This document shows, piece by piece, positions 1 to 7,812 of a stretch of 64,000 nt of DNA; within the stretch, counting starts at the first letter, position 1, and each line of letters begins with the position of its first letter. The translations under genes were made by a program, and so were the position numbers. Below the pieces are notes generated by a model. It ran no database searches. It saw nothing but the letters and a program-made list of their open reading frames with translations, and was not told the origin of the DNA. This DNA comes from Clostridium_X cadaveris (GTDB taxonomy: Bacteria; Bacillota; Clostridia; Clostridiales; Clostridiaceae): the NCBI RefSeq assembly GCF_039521325.1, contig NZ_BAAACD010000003.1, one strand, 5' to 3'.

Positions 1-587
1 ATCCTTTTTGAAAACAATTTTGATATGACTATAGTTATACAAAATACAACTAAAAATAGCACTGCATAATTAAGTTTTATGCTGTTATTTATATACTGTA
101 TATCCTTATAGTATTTTCCAACCATTACAAATCCAACTTGTTTTCCATGATAATATATAGGTTCAAACCATCTTAATGTTTTCCCCATTGACCCTACCAT
201 AATAGAATAATAACTTGTGCCTTTATCTAAAACTTCTTTTTTATCATCATTTACATAAATAGCACCAACTTGATTTTCATCTAAATGAGAATATTTTTTT
301 CCAGTCATGTCTGCAACAACTACTATGTCCACATCTTCAATGTGAGCAATAAGTTTTTTGGTATATCCCTGAATTGAATAGTCAAATTCTCTATTTTTAA
401 GTTTATCTTTTATGAATTCTGTATCACTTACTATGAATCCTACTTCTTTAAGTTTATTTTTTATTCTTTCATCTACACTTTTAAGCTTATTATCTATGAA
501 AAAACCATAGGATAATATCAGAGGAATTAAAGTTATTAAAATTCCGTAGATTATAAATTTATTTTCTAATTTTATTTTTTTCTTCAT
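1..587 (-). CDS. Sensor histidine kinase, CitA/DcuS type, N-terminal part only
   Basis: The gene runs off the left edge, so only about 195 N-terminal residues are visible. They show a membrane helix (about residues 11-30), an extracytoplasmic sensor domain (about 31-170) and a second helix (about 173-190). The sensor domain carries VVVADMTGKKYSH (residues 89-101), which matches the conserved strand of Cache/PASC sensors in CitA/DcuS kinases that bind citrate or C4-dicarboxylates. The ATG at 587 follows AAGGTGAT at 7 bases. The kinase core would lie outside the window. The ligand cannot be read from this; the neighbouring AEC carrier and lactate dehydrogenase make an organic acid plausible. 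Confidence 0.75.
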   Translation of the reverse strand, partial: MKKKIKLENKFIIYGILITLIPLILSYGFFIDNKLKSVDERIKNKLKEVGFIVSDTEFIKDKLKNREFDYSIQGYTKKLIAHIEDVDIVVVADMTGKKYSHLDENQVGAIYVNDDKKEVLDKGTSYYSIMVGSMGKTLRWFEPIYYHGKQVGFVMVGKYYKDIQYINNSIKLNYAVLFLVVFCITIVISKLFSKR

Positions 588-687
588 TTGCCTATCACCT
601 TTTAAATAATATCATAAGTAAAATTTGAATTCCACTTTATATTTATTATCATCCTAATATTTATGCCATGTTACATTAAAAATCATA

Positions 688-725
688 AAAAAAGAAGTTC
701 AATTTTAAAATCGAACTTCTTTTAC
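688..725 (-). terminator. Intrinsic terminator after D-lactate dehydrogenase
   Basis: An 11-bp stem (AAAAGAAGTTC pairing with GAACTTCTTTT) is followed on the minus strand by a T run. It lies just past the stop of the dehydrogenase gene and separates it from the sensor kinase. Confidence 0.8.
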
Positions 726-738
726 ACATTTTTTTATA

Positions 739-1740
739 TTATACTAATGCGTTCTTGCATTTTCCTTCTGTTAAATATTCTTGTAAATTCTCATAAGAAA
801 TTTCAACCATATTTCTTAAAGCTTCATCAGTATAAGATCCCATATGTGGAGTTACAAGAACCTTTGGATATAGGTTCATCATTTTCTCGAATACTGGATT
901 AGATAAAGCAGCTCCTTCAAAATCTTTAAAGAATATTTCCGCTTCTCCTTCAATTACGTCTGTACCAAAGCCACCAAGTTTTCCGCTTTCTACAGCATCA
1001 AGTATAGCTTCTAGATCTTGAACTTCTCCTCTAGCTGTATTTACAAGGATTGCTCCATCTTTCATTTTTTCAATTAATTCTTTATTGATTATATGATAGT
1101 TTTGTCCTTTAATATATGGCATATGTACAGATACTACATCTGAGTTTGCCATAACTTCTTCAAGACTCATAAATGTAACAACTTCTTTTGCTGCATCGCT
1201 TTGGAACACATCATAAGCTATTACATTTGCACCTAATCCCTTGAAAAGTTTAGCAGCTGTAAGACCTATTCTTCCTGCTCCTAATATTCCAACTGTGCAG
1301 TTTCTTATTTCCTTGCTGAACATGAATGGATCAACTTTAAAGTTTCTCTCATTTGTTCTGCTTACAGTATAAGCTGTATGTCTTAAAAGCATCATAGATA
1401 ATGTAACTGCAAGCTCCCCTATAGCATTTGGAGAATATCCTGGAACTCTTGCAACTTCTAATCCTAATTCTTTAGCTGCATCTAAATCCACGTGATCGAA
1501 TCCAACTGTTCTTGTTAGAACATATTGTAGTCCATGTTTCTTTAATATCTCTAAATTTTGTCTGTCTGCTTTACAGTTTCCTCTAACCATTATAGCTTTT
1601 GAACCCATAGCAGTTTCTACATTTTCATGAGTTAAATTTGAGCTTATTAACTCTAGTTCATATCCAAATCTTTCATTTAATTGGTGGAAGTATGGAACCT
1701 CAGTTTCTCTAACACCATAACATACTATTTTTGTACTCAT
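739..1740 (-). CDS. D-lactate dehydrogenase family (D-2-hydroxyacid dehydrogenase)
   Basis: NAD-dependent reduction of pyruvate (or a related 2-oxo acid) to the D-hydroxy acid in fermentation. The Rossmann motif GAGRIG is at about residues 154-159, with the NAD-ribose-binding Asp at 177. The catalytic Arg is in NTARGE (Arg237), a Glu in DVIEGE (about 264-266), and His299 in TPHMGS. The 333-residue length is typical. I place the start at 1740: an upstream ATG at 1755 lies inside the GGAGGGTGA ribosome site. It follows the AEC transporter by about 97 bp on the same strand, so the two are probably co-transcribed. A 2-hydroxyisocaproate dehydrogenase cannot be excluded from sequence alone. Confidence 0.88.
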   Translation of the reverse strand: MSTKIVCYGVRETEVPYFHQLNERFGYELELISSNLTHENVETAMGSKAIMVRGNCKADRQNLEILKKHGLQYVLTRTVGFDHVDLDAAKELGLEVARVPGYSPNAIGELAVTLSMMLLRHTAYTVSRTNERNFKVDPFMFSKEIRNCTVGILGAGRIGLTAAKLFKGLGANVIAYDVFQSDAAKEVVTFMSLEEVMANSDVVSVHMPYIKGQNYHIINKELIEKMKDGAILVNTARGEVQDLEAILDAVESGKLGGFGTDVIEGEAEIFFKDFEGAALSNPVFEKMMNLYPKVLVTPHMGSYTDEALRNMVEISYENLQEYLTEGKCKNALV

Positions 1741-1766
1741 ATTTTCACCCTCCATATCCTTCTATA

Positions 1767-1811
1767 AGAAGAGACCTGCAGCTTAAATATAAAGCTGAAG
1801 ACCTCTTCTAA
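1767..1811 (-). other. Long intercistronic hairpin between AEC transporter and D-LDH
   Basis: An inverted repeat of about 17 bp per arm (AGAAGAGACCTGCAGCTT against AAGCTGAAGACCTCTTCT, two mismatches) lies between the transporter stop and the dehydrogenase start. There is no T run after it on the minus strand. An mRNA-processing or stability hairpin, or a leaky terminator that sets the gene ratio, therefore fits better than a full terminator. Confidence 0.6.
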
Positions 1812-1837
1812 AAATCATCTTATATATAATTGTCTTA

Positions 1838-2902
1838 TTATAGTCCGAATATACCCATATTCTTTATTATTTCAAGGATTACTATCCATATTGGAGCTGC
1901 AACTACTGCAGCTACTGTTGATAATAAAGAACAGTTTGATGTAAATACAGCTTCCTTATCAAAACTTATTGCATATGATGCCGCAACTGTTGCTGTTGGT
2001 GCTGCAAGCATTATTACTGTTGTAGCAAGACCAAAGAATGATACTGGTAATATTCCAGTCTTAGTTAATACAAATAATGCTACTAAGTTGATAGCTGGTA
2101 TTAACATAACCTTAACTGCACTATATGCCCAAGCATCTTTCTTAGCCATAGCTGTCTTAAATGGAACCTCTGCTAAAGTAGCTCCAATTGCTAACCAAGC
2201 TAGTGGTGATGCTAATTTATCTAAGTAAGTTAATGGTTTATATAACCAAGGTAAAGTTTGATCAATTCTTAAGAATGCAAAACTTTGTACTTTATCTCCA
2301 ACTGTAACTGATACTTGTGGAAGACTAGCTTGGAATATCCATATAAATAATCCGAAGAAAGTTGCAAGTATTATTGGATTTAAGAATATTTCTTTCATAT
2401 TCTTTTTAAAGTTTTCCTTGTCCATCTTTGCGCCAGACATTTTGATGAATGCGTATGAGTATAAGAAAACTCTGTAAGCTATATTGAATATATTAGAGTA
2501 CATAACTCCAACTGAACCATATACTGCTTTAACGATTGGTGTTCCGAAGAAAGTAGTTGATCCGAATACTGTAAGTACTCTATAAACATCTTGTTTTTCT
2601 CCTTTAACCTTTACGTATATTAACTTAGTTATAAGAATCATTCCTATGTAAATAATAAATCCCCATATAAGGATGTTTATTCCCTCTTGTAATTCTTTTT
2701 GGTTGATATCTTTCATGAATGATGTAAATGCTAATGCTGGTAATGACACTGTAAGAACTACTTTAGTTAGTATCTTTGATGCATTTGATCCAATGATTTC
2801 TTTTTTTCTTAAATAAAATCCTAAAAGTATAATTGCTACTGATGAAAATATTGCACCAAGTATAGCGTTGTCTGTTAGTGTTTTTTGTATAATTGCTAAC
2901 AT
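1838..2902 (-). CDS. AEC family transporter (malate/lactate permease-like)
   Basis: A 354-residue integral membrane protein with about ten hydrophobic segments arranged as two five-helix halves, as in the auxin efflux carrier (AEC) family that includes bacterial malate permeases. The N-terminal segment around IILLGFYLRKKEIIG and the central basic loop (about 135-150) are typical. The ATG at 2902 follows GGGAGG at a good distance. Pairing with a D-lactate dehydrogenase suggests transport of lactate, malate or another small carboxylate; the substrate is inferred, not seen. A long antisense open frame at 1830-2228 is a shadow of this gene. Confidence 0.85.
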   Translation of the reverse strand: MLAIIQKTLTDNAILGAIFSSVAIILLGFYLRKKEIIGSNASKILTKVVLTVSLPALAFTSFMKDINQKELQEGINILIWGFIIYIGMILITKLIYVKVKGEKQDVYRVLTVFGSTTFFGTPIVKAVYGSVGVMYSNIFNIAYRVFLYSYAFIKMSGAKMDKENFKKNMKEIFLNPIILATFFGLFIWIFQASLPQVSVTVGDKVQSFAFLRIDQTLPWLYKPLTYLDKLASPLAWLAIGATLAEVPFKTAMAKKDAWAYSAVKVMLIPAINLVALFVLTKTGILPVSFFGLATTVIMLAAPTATVAASYAISFDKEAVFTSNCSLLSTVAAVVAAPIWIVILEIIKNMGIFGL

Positions 2903-2967
2903 CGTTAAACTTTCCTCCCGTTTTATATATTCATTTTAAAAAGTTTGTTATTTTTTTATCTAATATT

Positions 2968-2996
2968 ATTTTAATTAATAGGCAGGTTCATTACAA
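2968..2996 (-). promoter_or_regulatory. Predicted sigma-A promoter of AEC transporter-D-LDH operon
   Basis: On the minus strand TTGTAA (2991-2996) and TAAAAT (2968-2973) are spaced by 17 bp, about 65 bp upstream of the transporter start. Confidence 0.5.
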
Positions 2997-3030
2997 TTTA
3001 ATTAAATTTATTAAAAATAAATTAAAGTTT

Positions 3031-3057
3031 TTTAAGTTATTTAAGTTATTTAAGTAA
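3031..3057. repeat. 9-bp tandem repeat, three copies
   Basis: TTTAAGTTA is repeated twice and followed by TTTAAGTAA. It lies in non-coding AT-rich DNA and may simply be replication slippage. Confidence 0.6.
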
Positions 3058-3191
3058 AATATCAATGTAATTTTTGATATATACCCGATAATAACACTTA
3101 TATTTTACTTTTTATATGTTATACAATTAACAGCATTGACTGTTATTTATCTAACTTTGTAATTTTATGAAATTTTCTAATTATTCTTATT

Positions 3192-3219
3192 TTGAACTAT
3201 TTAAAATTTATTGTATAAT
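3192..3219 (+). promoter_or_regulatory. Predicted sigma-A promoter for HD remnant and YbaK gene
   Basis: TTGAAC, a 16-bp spacer and a perfect TATAAT, about 40 bp ahead of the remnant's start codon. Confidence 0.55.
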
Positions 3220-3257
3220 ATATACATAATTTTCAGAAATCATAAGGAGGATTATAT

Positions 3258-3365
3258 ATGAGAAAATCATCAGTCGAACTTTTACATAATTATCTGACGA
3301 CAGAACATCTAATAAAACATTCCATTGCTGTAGAAGCAGTAATGATCTCGCTCTATAACTTATAA
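3258..3365 (+). pseudogene. 5' remnant of an HD-domain hydrolase gene
   Basis: A 35-codon frame with a perfect AAGGAGG site at 7 bases and its own promoter. Its product contains LLHNYLTTEHLIKHSIAVEA, which resembles the first helices of HDIG-type hydrolases: a conserved leucine-rich lead-in, then LxKHxLAVEAxM. The frame stops at 3365, before the HD motif and the rest of the roughly 180-residue domain. Twenty-four bases later the YbaK gene begins, so an internal deletion seems to have removed the body of the gene and left its expression signals, which may now drive YbaK. A functional micropeptide is the alternative. Confidence 0.6.
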
Positions 3366-3389
3366 AATTTTTATTATTAGGAGAAAAAC

Positions 3390-3860
3390 ATGTCTATAGA
3401 CAAAGTTAAAGACTACTTTAAAAAATTCAACCTAGAGAATAGAGTTCAAGAATTTGCAGCTTCCAGTGCTACTGTAGAATTAGCCTCTAAAGCTCTTCAC
3501 TGTGAGCCAAAACGTATAGCAAAAACGCTTTCTTTTAAAGCTAACGATAATTCTATATTAATAGTAACTGCTGGAGATGCTAAAATTGATAATTCTAAAT
3601 ACAAAGGTGAGTTTTGCTGTAAAGCAAAGATGTTGACTCCAGATGAAGTAGAAAATCTCATAGGTCATTCAGTTGGTGGAGTTTGTCCATTTGGAATTAA
3701 TGAAAATGTTCTTGTTTATCTCGATGAGTCTCTAAAGCGTTTTGAAACAGTATTTCCTGCTTGCGGAAGTAGCAACAGCGCTATTGAACTTACAATACCT
3801 GAACTTGAAAAATACTCTAACTATATTAAATGGATTAATGTATGCAAGTCTTGGGGGTAA
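3390..3860 (+). CDS. YbaK/EbsC family aminoacyl-tRNA deacylase
   Basis: A 156-residue single-domain protein of the YbaK/ProX fold, which hydrolyses mischarged tRNAs such as Cys-tRNA(Pro) in trans during translation quality control. The conserved lysine is in RIAKTLSF (Lys45), and the glycine loop GHSVGGVCPFG (about 92-102) and the C-terminal FPACGSSNSAIEL signature are present. The start follows TAGGAGA. It is probably transcribed from the promoter left by the upstream HD remnant. The exact tRNA substrate is not determinable here. Confidence 0.88.
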   Translation: MSIDKVKDYFKKFNLENRVQEFAASSATVELASKALHCEPKRIAKTLSFKANDNSILIVTAGDAKIDNSKYKGEFCCKAKMLTPDEVENLIGHSVGGVCPFGINENVLVYLDESLKRFETVFPACGSSNSAIELTIPELEKYSNYIKWINVCKSWG

Positions 3861-3902
3861 AAAATAAGCATTCACAATATTATGTGAATGCTTATTTTAA
3901 TT
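3861..3902. terminator. Bidirectional terminator between ybaK and ygjP-like gene
   Basis: A 15-bp perfect stem (arms 3861-3875 and 3884-3898) with A and T runs on both sides lies between convergent genes. It overlaps the stop of the leftward gene. Confidence 0.85.
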
Positions 3903-4527
3903 TTTGTCTTCTCTGTTTAAAATCACTCATATAAGTTCCTACGTAATTCCAAAATTCCTTGCTATGATTAGGATAAGTCAAATGAGCTATTTCGTGAAGA
4001 ACAACGTACTCTATACACTCCATAGGCTTTTCTATAAGATTTAAGTTTAGATTTATATACGATTTTACAGTATTACAGCTCCCCCATCTTGTTTTCATAG
4101 GCCTTATTCTAACGGCGTATACTACTTTACCTGTAATTCCCTCATATCTTCTTATAAGATTTTCAAATATTTTTTTCGCTTCTTTGTAATACCATTCTTT
4201 TATAAGATATTTTATATACTTGATATCATCAATTTTTTTCACATATATATACGCCTTTGCGTCTTCTAAAATTATTTTTTCATCTTCACTATAGATTACA
4301 TGAATAGCATATACTCTCCCCAAATACTTTAAGTTACATTCTTTATCCATGTTTTTAGTTTTCATAATTTCTATCTTTTCGTCTATCCATTTTAATCGTT
4401 CTTTTATAACTTTATTAAGATAATCATCACTTACATACATCGGTGCAGTGACGGTTACAAGAGTTTCGCTTAAAACTCTTATTGTTATGTTTTTCACTTT
4501 TTTTCTTTTAACTTGAATTTTATACAC
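3892..4527 (-). CDS. YgjP-like (M48/DUF45) metallopeptidase
   Basis: A 211-residue cytoplasmic protein with a zinc-binding HEIAH (178-182) followed by the third ligand in NHSKEFW (187-193), and the family's RWGSC motif (147-151). These define the YgjP/WLM-like metallopeptidase domain; its physiological substrate is unknown. The start is GTG at 4527, preceded by AAGGGGGG. It is monocistronic by context, with its own upstream gap. Confidence 0.82.
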   Translation of the reverse strand: MYKIQVKRKKVKNITIRVLSETLVTVTAPMYVSDDYLNKVIKERLKWIDEKIEIMKTKNMDKECNLKYLGRVYAIHVIYSEDEKIILEDAKAYIYVKKIDDIKYIKYLIKEWYYKEAKKIFENLIRRYEGITGKVVYAVRIRPMKTRWGSCNTVKSYINLNLNLIEKPMECIEYVVLHEIAHLTYPNHSKEFWNYVGTYMSDFKQRRQKLK

Positions 4528-4586
4528 GTAACGCCCCCCTTAATAATTATTATATTCTAAAAACTTCTTCTATCAAAACTATTTTA

Positions 4587-4687
4587 CAAAAAAAGATATT
4601 GGTTGGGGGAACCAATATCTGAAAAGGGGTTATATAAATAAGGGGTTAAATATTGTTTGGCTCTTAACTCGAAACCAATTAACTTAC
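4587..4687 (-). ncRNA. Candidate C-rich small RNA with intrinsic terminator
   Basis: On the minus strand a -10-like TACAAT (4694-4699) is followed by about 100 nt with clear structure. First comes a 5' domain in which UUGGUUU pairs with GAGCCAA, closed by GUUAA/UUAAC. Then comes an unpaired part with two ACCCCUU motifs (C runs at 4642-4645 and 4626-4629). Last is an 11-bp terminator stem (4594-4604 with 4610-4620) with a CCCCC loop and a T tract. The C-rich single-stranded motifs are complementary to Shine-Dalgarno sequences, as in many Gram-positive regulatory RNAs. The alternative is a plain terminator for the gene at 4777-5241. Confidence 0.45.
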
Positions 4688-4776
4688 AAACATATTGTAA
4701 CACATTTTTTCTACAAAAGCTACTATTTTTCTTTAATTTTTTATGACTTTTTTTAAATTTAATTTAACTTTATTGT

Positions 4777-5241
4777 TTAAATAACTATAATTTTCAATAT
4801 TTTTTCACTTATCTGCTTTAATATCTCTTCATCGGCGTCATTAATTTCTATTTCAGCTAATAAAACCTCAGCTTTTATATTTTTTATTAAATAAAGTTTA
4901 CTATCACTTACTATGTTTCCCGAGGAAAATTTTAGTTCATCTAAAGATTTAATAATATCTTCAGCCATAGTTTTAGCTGCATCTCCTTTAGTATATAAAA
5001 CAACACTGCTTGTTTTAGCTAATGATATTTTTATAGAAAAAAACAAATCAACTCTAGCGTTATTTGCTATTTTAACCTTATTATATAGACTTTCACCTAA
5101 ATTTTTGCTTTTACCAACTTCACAATTTACAGCAATATGCCCTAGCTCATTAATTCTATTTATCATATATTCTTTCACATAATGACTTAACGTCAACTCT
5201 TCTTCTAAACAGTTCATCATAGCGTCTATACCATACTTCAT
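4777..5241 (-). CDS. N-acetylmuramoyl-L-alanine amidase-like protein lacking zinc ligands
   Basis: A 154-residue protein that follows the amidase_3 fold: GIDxxxN near the N-terminus, GESLYNKVKIAN (49-60), DLFFSI (65-70), LYLIKN (116-121) and LLAEIEI (127-133). In active enzymes the first motif reads GIDxGHN and the third SIHxN; here the histidines are replaced by Met9 and Lys71, and the middle glutamate ligand region is shortened. Only the catalytic-type Glu130 remains. There is no signal peptide. It is therefore probably not a hydrolase; a regulatory or binding role is inferred. The ATG follows TAGGAGG. Confidence 0.6.
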   Translation of the reverse strand: MKYGIDAMMNCLEEELTLSHYVKEYMINRINELGHIAVNCEVGKSKNLGESLYNKVKIANNARVDLFFSIKISLAKTSSVVLYTKGDAAKTMAEDIIKSLDELKFSSGNIVSDSKLYLIKNIKAEVLLAEIEINDADEEILKQISEKILKIIVI

Positions 5242-5353
5242 AAAATTCCTCCTAAAGTACTGTATAATATTTTATTCATAATTCCATAATATGTTCTATA
5301 ATTATAAAAATTATCATATTTTATTTAGTAAGTACATTATGGAGGTCTTATAG

Positions 5354-5830
5354 ATGAAAAAAAAGCAATTCATACTTATTGAGCTTTTACTTTTTACGGT
5401 TCTAATTTTTAGCGGTTGTAAAGCTCAACTAATATCCTATAATGAAAAGAAACCTAATATATACTACTACACTCAAAATCTATGCTCTTTAATAGATAAA
5501 ACTGATGACTTTTCAGTAGTTCTTTTTCAATCAGATTTACATAAACAGATTGATATCACCAAAGAAGCTGTACCAGTATTAAAGAATTTTATAAACGATA
5601 TAAAAGCTGAAGATTTTATAGATAAGCCTAATGGTATTCCAGAAATCCCACCTTATAAACTATTCATAACTATAGATAATGTTAGATACGTAGTTAACAT
5701 ATACAATGACAGCATATTGTCAGTTCATACTTGGGATGGTATATTTAAAGAAGACTTTCTCACTATGAAGGATGTTCATGCAGCATACAATCTTTATGGA
5801 TTGTGTAAATATATCTTTACTTTCAAATAA
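5354..5830 (+). CDS. Small lipoprotein of unknown function
   Basis: A 158-residue protein with a lipoprotein signal peptide: basic MKKKQ, a hydrophobic stretch (6-20) and a lipobox ending in SGC with the lipidated Cys near residue 22. The mature part is a small mixed alpha/beta domain with no motif I can assign. It resembles short Clostridium lipoproteins sometimes grouped under DUF4883, but that is recollection only. The ATG is preceded by GGAGG. It is monocistronic, divergent from the amidase-like gene. Confidence 0.65.
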   Translation: MKKKQFILIELLLFTVLIFSGCKAQLISYNEKKPNIYYYTQNLCSLIDKTDDFSVVLFQSDLHKQIDITKEAVPVLKNFINDIKAEDFIDKPNGIPEIPPYKLFITIDNVRYVVNIYNDSILSVHTWDGIFKEDFLTMKDVHAAYNLYGLCKYIFTFK

Positions 5831-5832
5831 AA

Positions 5833-5890
5833 AAAGCTATCTTGGAACAGGGATTCCCCGTCCCCTTTTCCTAAGATAGCTTATCTTTTT
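5833..5890. terminator. Large compound terminator between convergent genes
   Basis: Outer arms AAGCTATCTTGG and CCTAAGATAGCTT pair with a single bulge and enclose a GC-rich inner segment (AGGGATTCCCCGTCCCCT). T runs lie on both sides, so it can end the lipoprotein and radical SAM transcripts. Confidence 0.75.
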
Positions 5891-5901
5891 ATGTTTAAGT
5901 T

Positions 5902-6813
5902 TTAAACTCCTCTTAAATCAAACTCTGGTATGTAGCTTTTCTCATCGGTGCCTTCCTCTTGTATAAATGCATTTTTTACTCCTATCTCAATACAATAATC
6001 TATAAGACTATCATAATGTTTGCTGCTTAGTGGTCTGTCAATTTCTTTATAATTGCAAGCTTTAAACATAGGTGTATATTGATTCATAATACTTATATAT
6101 ACCTTGTTTTCAAAAGTTTTATGTATATAGTCTACTATCTTTTTCGAGTCAAACAGTAATCCAGGCAACATTAAATGCCTTATTATTACTCCTTTTTGAA
6201 TCATTCCTTTTTCATCAAACTTAACTTCTCCGGTCATCTCCACCATTTTTTCTACAGCTTTTGATGCAATAGCAAAATAATTTGGAACCTTAGAGTATCT
6301 AATACCATATTCATCTTTAAAGTACTTTAAATCCGGAACAAATACATCCACATACCGCTTCAACATCTCCAAAGTATTCAAAGCTTCGTAACCATTGCTA
6401 TTATATATTACCGGAAGCTTAAGACCTTTTTTCTTAGCAATTTTTAAAGCTTCTACTATTTGTACTGCATAATGAGTAGGAGTCACTAAATTTATATTAT
6501 TGGCTCCACGCTTCTGCTGTTCTAGAAATATATCACTAAGTCTTTCTATAGTTATTTCTTTTCCAACACCTTCTTGACTTATATCATGATTTTGACAAAA
6601 CACGCAATTAAGATTACAGCCAGAAAAAAATACAGTCCCTGAGCCCTTCTCTCCTGAAATACACGGTTCTTCCCATTTATGCAGAGATACCCTTGCGACT
6701 TTTACTTTGTCTGAGCTCTTGCAAAATCCCAAACCTCCATCAGTTCTATCTATTTTACAGTTTTTCGGGCATATTCTACACTGTTTTAGTAAATTTAAAT
6801 TTTCATTTTCCAT
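5902..6813 (-). CDS. Radical SAM protein, PflX/PflA-related
   Basis: A 303-residue enzyme with the radical SAM cluster motif CNLNCVFC (Cys66, Cys70, Cys73) and an additional N-terminal cysteine set (Cys12, 15, 19, 31). This matches the PflX group of proteins related to pyruvate formate-lyase activase. The GG-like segment and the PDLKY motif fit the partial TIM barrel. Its target is unknown. I choose ATG at 6813 (AGGGAGA 6 bases upstream) over TTG at 6819, which sits on the ribosome site. No glycyl radical enzyme is adjacent. Confidence 0.82.
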   Translation of the reverse strand: MENENLNLLKQCRICPKNCKIDRTDGGLGFCKSSDKVKVARVSLHKWEEPCISGEKGSGTVFFSGCNLNCVFCQNHDISQEGVGKEITIERLSDIFLEQQKRGANNINLVTPTHYAVQIVEALKIAKKKGLKLPVIYNSNGYEALNTLEMLKRYVDVFVPDLKYFKDEYGIRYSKVPNYFAIASKAVEKMVEMTGEVKFDEKGMIQKGVIIRHLMLPGLLFDSKKIVDYIHKTFENKVYISIMNQYTPMFKACNYKEIDRPLSSKHYDSLIDYCIEIGVKNAFIQEEGTDEKSYIPEFDLRGV

Positions 6814-6956
6814 AAACAATCTCCCTCTTTACGCTAAAACTAATCTTTATTTTCTTCCTGAGTTTTATTAATAAAAATCATATCACACTAGAATAGTTTT
6901 TTCTATGCTATAATAATTGTACTATAATTTTTAAATTCAATTTTATGGAGGTAATC

Positions 6957-7796
6957 ATGAAACTTAAAGTTGATTTTCATACCCACTCAACTGCATCTGA
7001 TGGTCGCAAATCTCCATCTGAATTAGTAGAAGCAGCCAAATTAAATAATGTTCATATAATGGCTTTAACCGACCACGATACACTAAAAGGAATAGATGAA
7101 GCAATTTCAGAGGGTCTCAAACTTGGTGTAAAAGTGATTCCTGGAATCGAACTTTCCTCTCTCCATAATGGAGAATCAGTGCATATACTTGGATATTTTA
7201 AGGGTGATGGATACCATAATGAGGATCTTATAAATTTTCTTAAGGACAAGGAAGATGCCAGACTTAAAAGAGCAGAAAAGTTTATAGAAAATCTTAATAT
7301 TTGTTTTAATATAAAAATAGATTACAATGAAGTCTTAAGTATCAGTAATGGTCTTGTGGCACGCCCTCATATTGCCAAGGCAATAATTGATGCTGGTTAT
7401 GATTATTCTTGGAATTATATATTTGATAAATTCCTAAGTGATTCAAGTCCTGCTTATGTTCCAAATAAAAAAGTATCAATTTCAGAGGCTATAACCCTTC
7501 TTCATAAACATGGAGCTTTAGCTGTTCTTGCTCATCCTATACTGTTAAAGAAAAATTCTCCTCATGACCTTATGAGGATTTTTGATTTTGATGGATTAGA
7601 AGCTTTTTATTACTTAAATTCTAAGCAGAAAGAAGCAGACTTCATAACTCTAGCTCACAATTATAATAAACTTGTAACTTGTGGTTCTGACTACCATGGA
7701 ATAGATGGAGATGGAAAACATGGAATTATAGGAAGTGTAAAGTTCACCGAAGATTATCTAAACAAATTTTTAGAGGCATTAAAAATAGGATGCTAA
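6957..7796 (+). CDS. PHP-domain phosphoesterase (RNase AM/YciV-like)
   Basis: A 279-residue PHP domain with the metal-binding signatures HTHS (8-11), SDG (14-16), TDHDT (38-42), IELSS (64-68), LAHP and GSDYHG near the C-terminus. Homologues hydrolyse 3',5'-nucleoside bisphosphates or trim 5' ends of RNA. I set the start at 6957; the ATG at 6945 is part of the GGAGGT site. It appears monocistronic, and its stop codon sits in the loop of the bidirectional terminator shared with the next gene. Confidence 0.85.
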   Translation: MKLKVDFHTHSTASDGRKSPSELVEAAKLNNVHIMALTDHDTLKGIDEAISEGLKLGVKVIPGIELSSLHNGESVHILGYFKGDGYHNEDLINFLKDKEDARLKRAEKFIENLNICFNIKIDYNEVLSISNGLVARPHIAKAIIDAGYDYSWNYIFDKFLSDSSPAYVPNKKVSISEAITLLHKHGALAVLAHPILLKKNSPHDLMRIFDFDGLEAFYYLNSKQKEADFITLAHNYNKLVTCGSDYHGIDGDGKHGIIGSVKFTEDYLNKFLEALKIGC

Positions 7797-7812
7797 TGCA
7801 TCCTATTTTTTA
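7781..7812. terminator. Bidirectional terminator
   Basis: AAAAATAGGATGC and GCATCCTATTTTT form a perfect 13-bp stem around the stop codon of the PHP gene and serve the convergent holin-like gene too. Confidence 0.85.

Larger units (their letters stand above)
2903..3257. other. AT-rich intergenic region between divergent transcripts
   Basis: This 355-bp stretch holds the promoter of the leftward operon, a short tandem repeat and the promoter for the HD remnant/YbaK transcript (TTGAAC at 3192-3197, 16 bp, TATAAT at 3214-3219). I see no gene in it. Confidence 0.6.

Noticed and set aside
1741..1755. Upstream ATG giving five more residues to D-lactate dehydrogenase
   Set aside because: It sits within the GGAGGGTGA ribosome site of the ATG at 1740.
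1830..2228. 132-codon plus-strand open frame
   Set aside because: It lies antisense to the AEC transporter, has Ala/Thr/Asn-rich shadow composition and no ribosome site.
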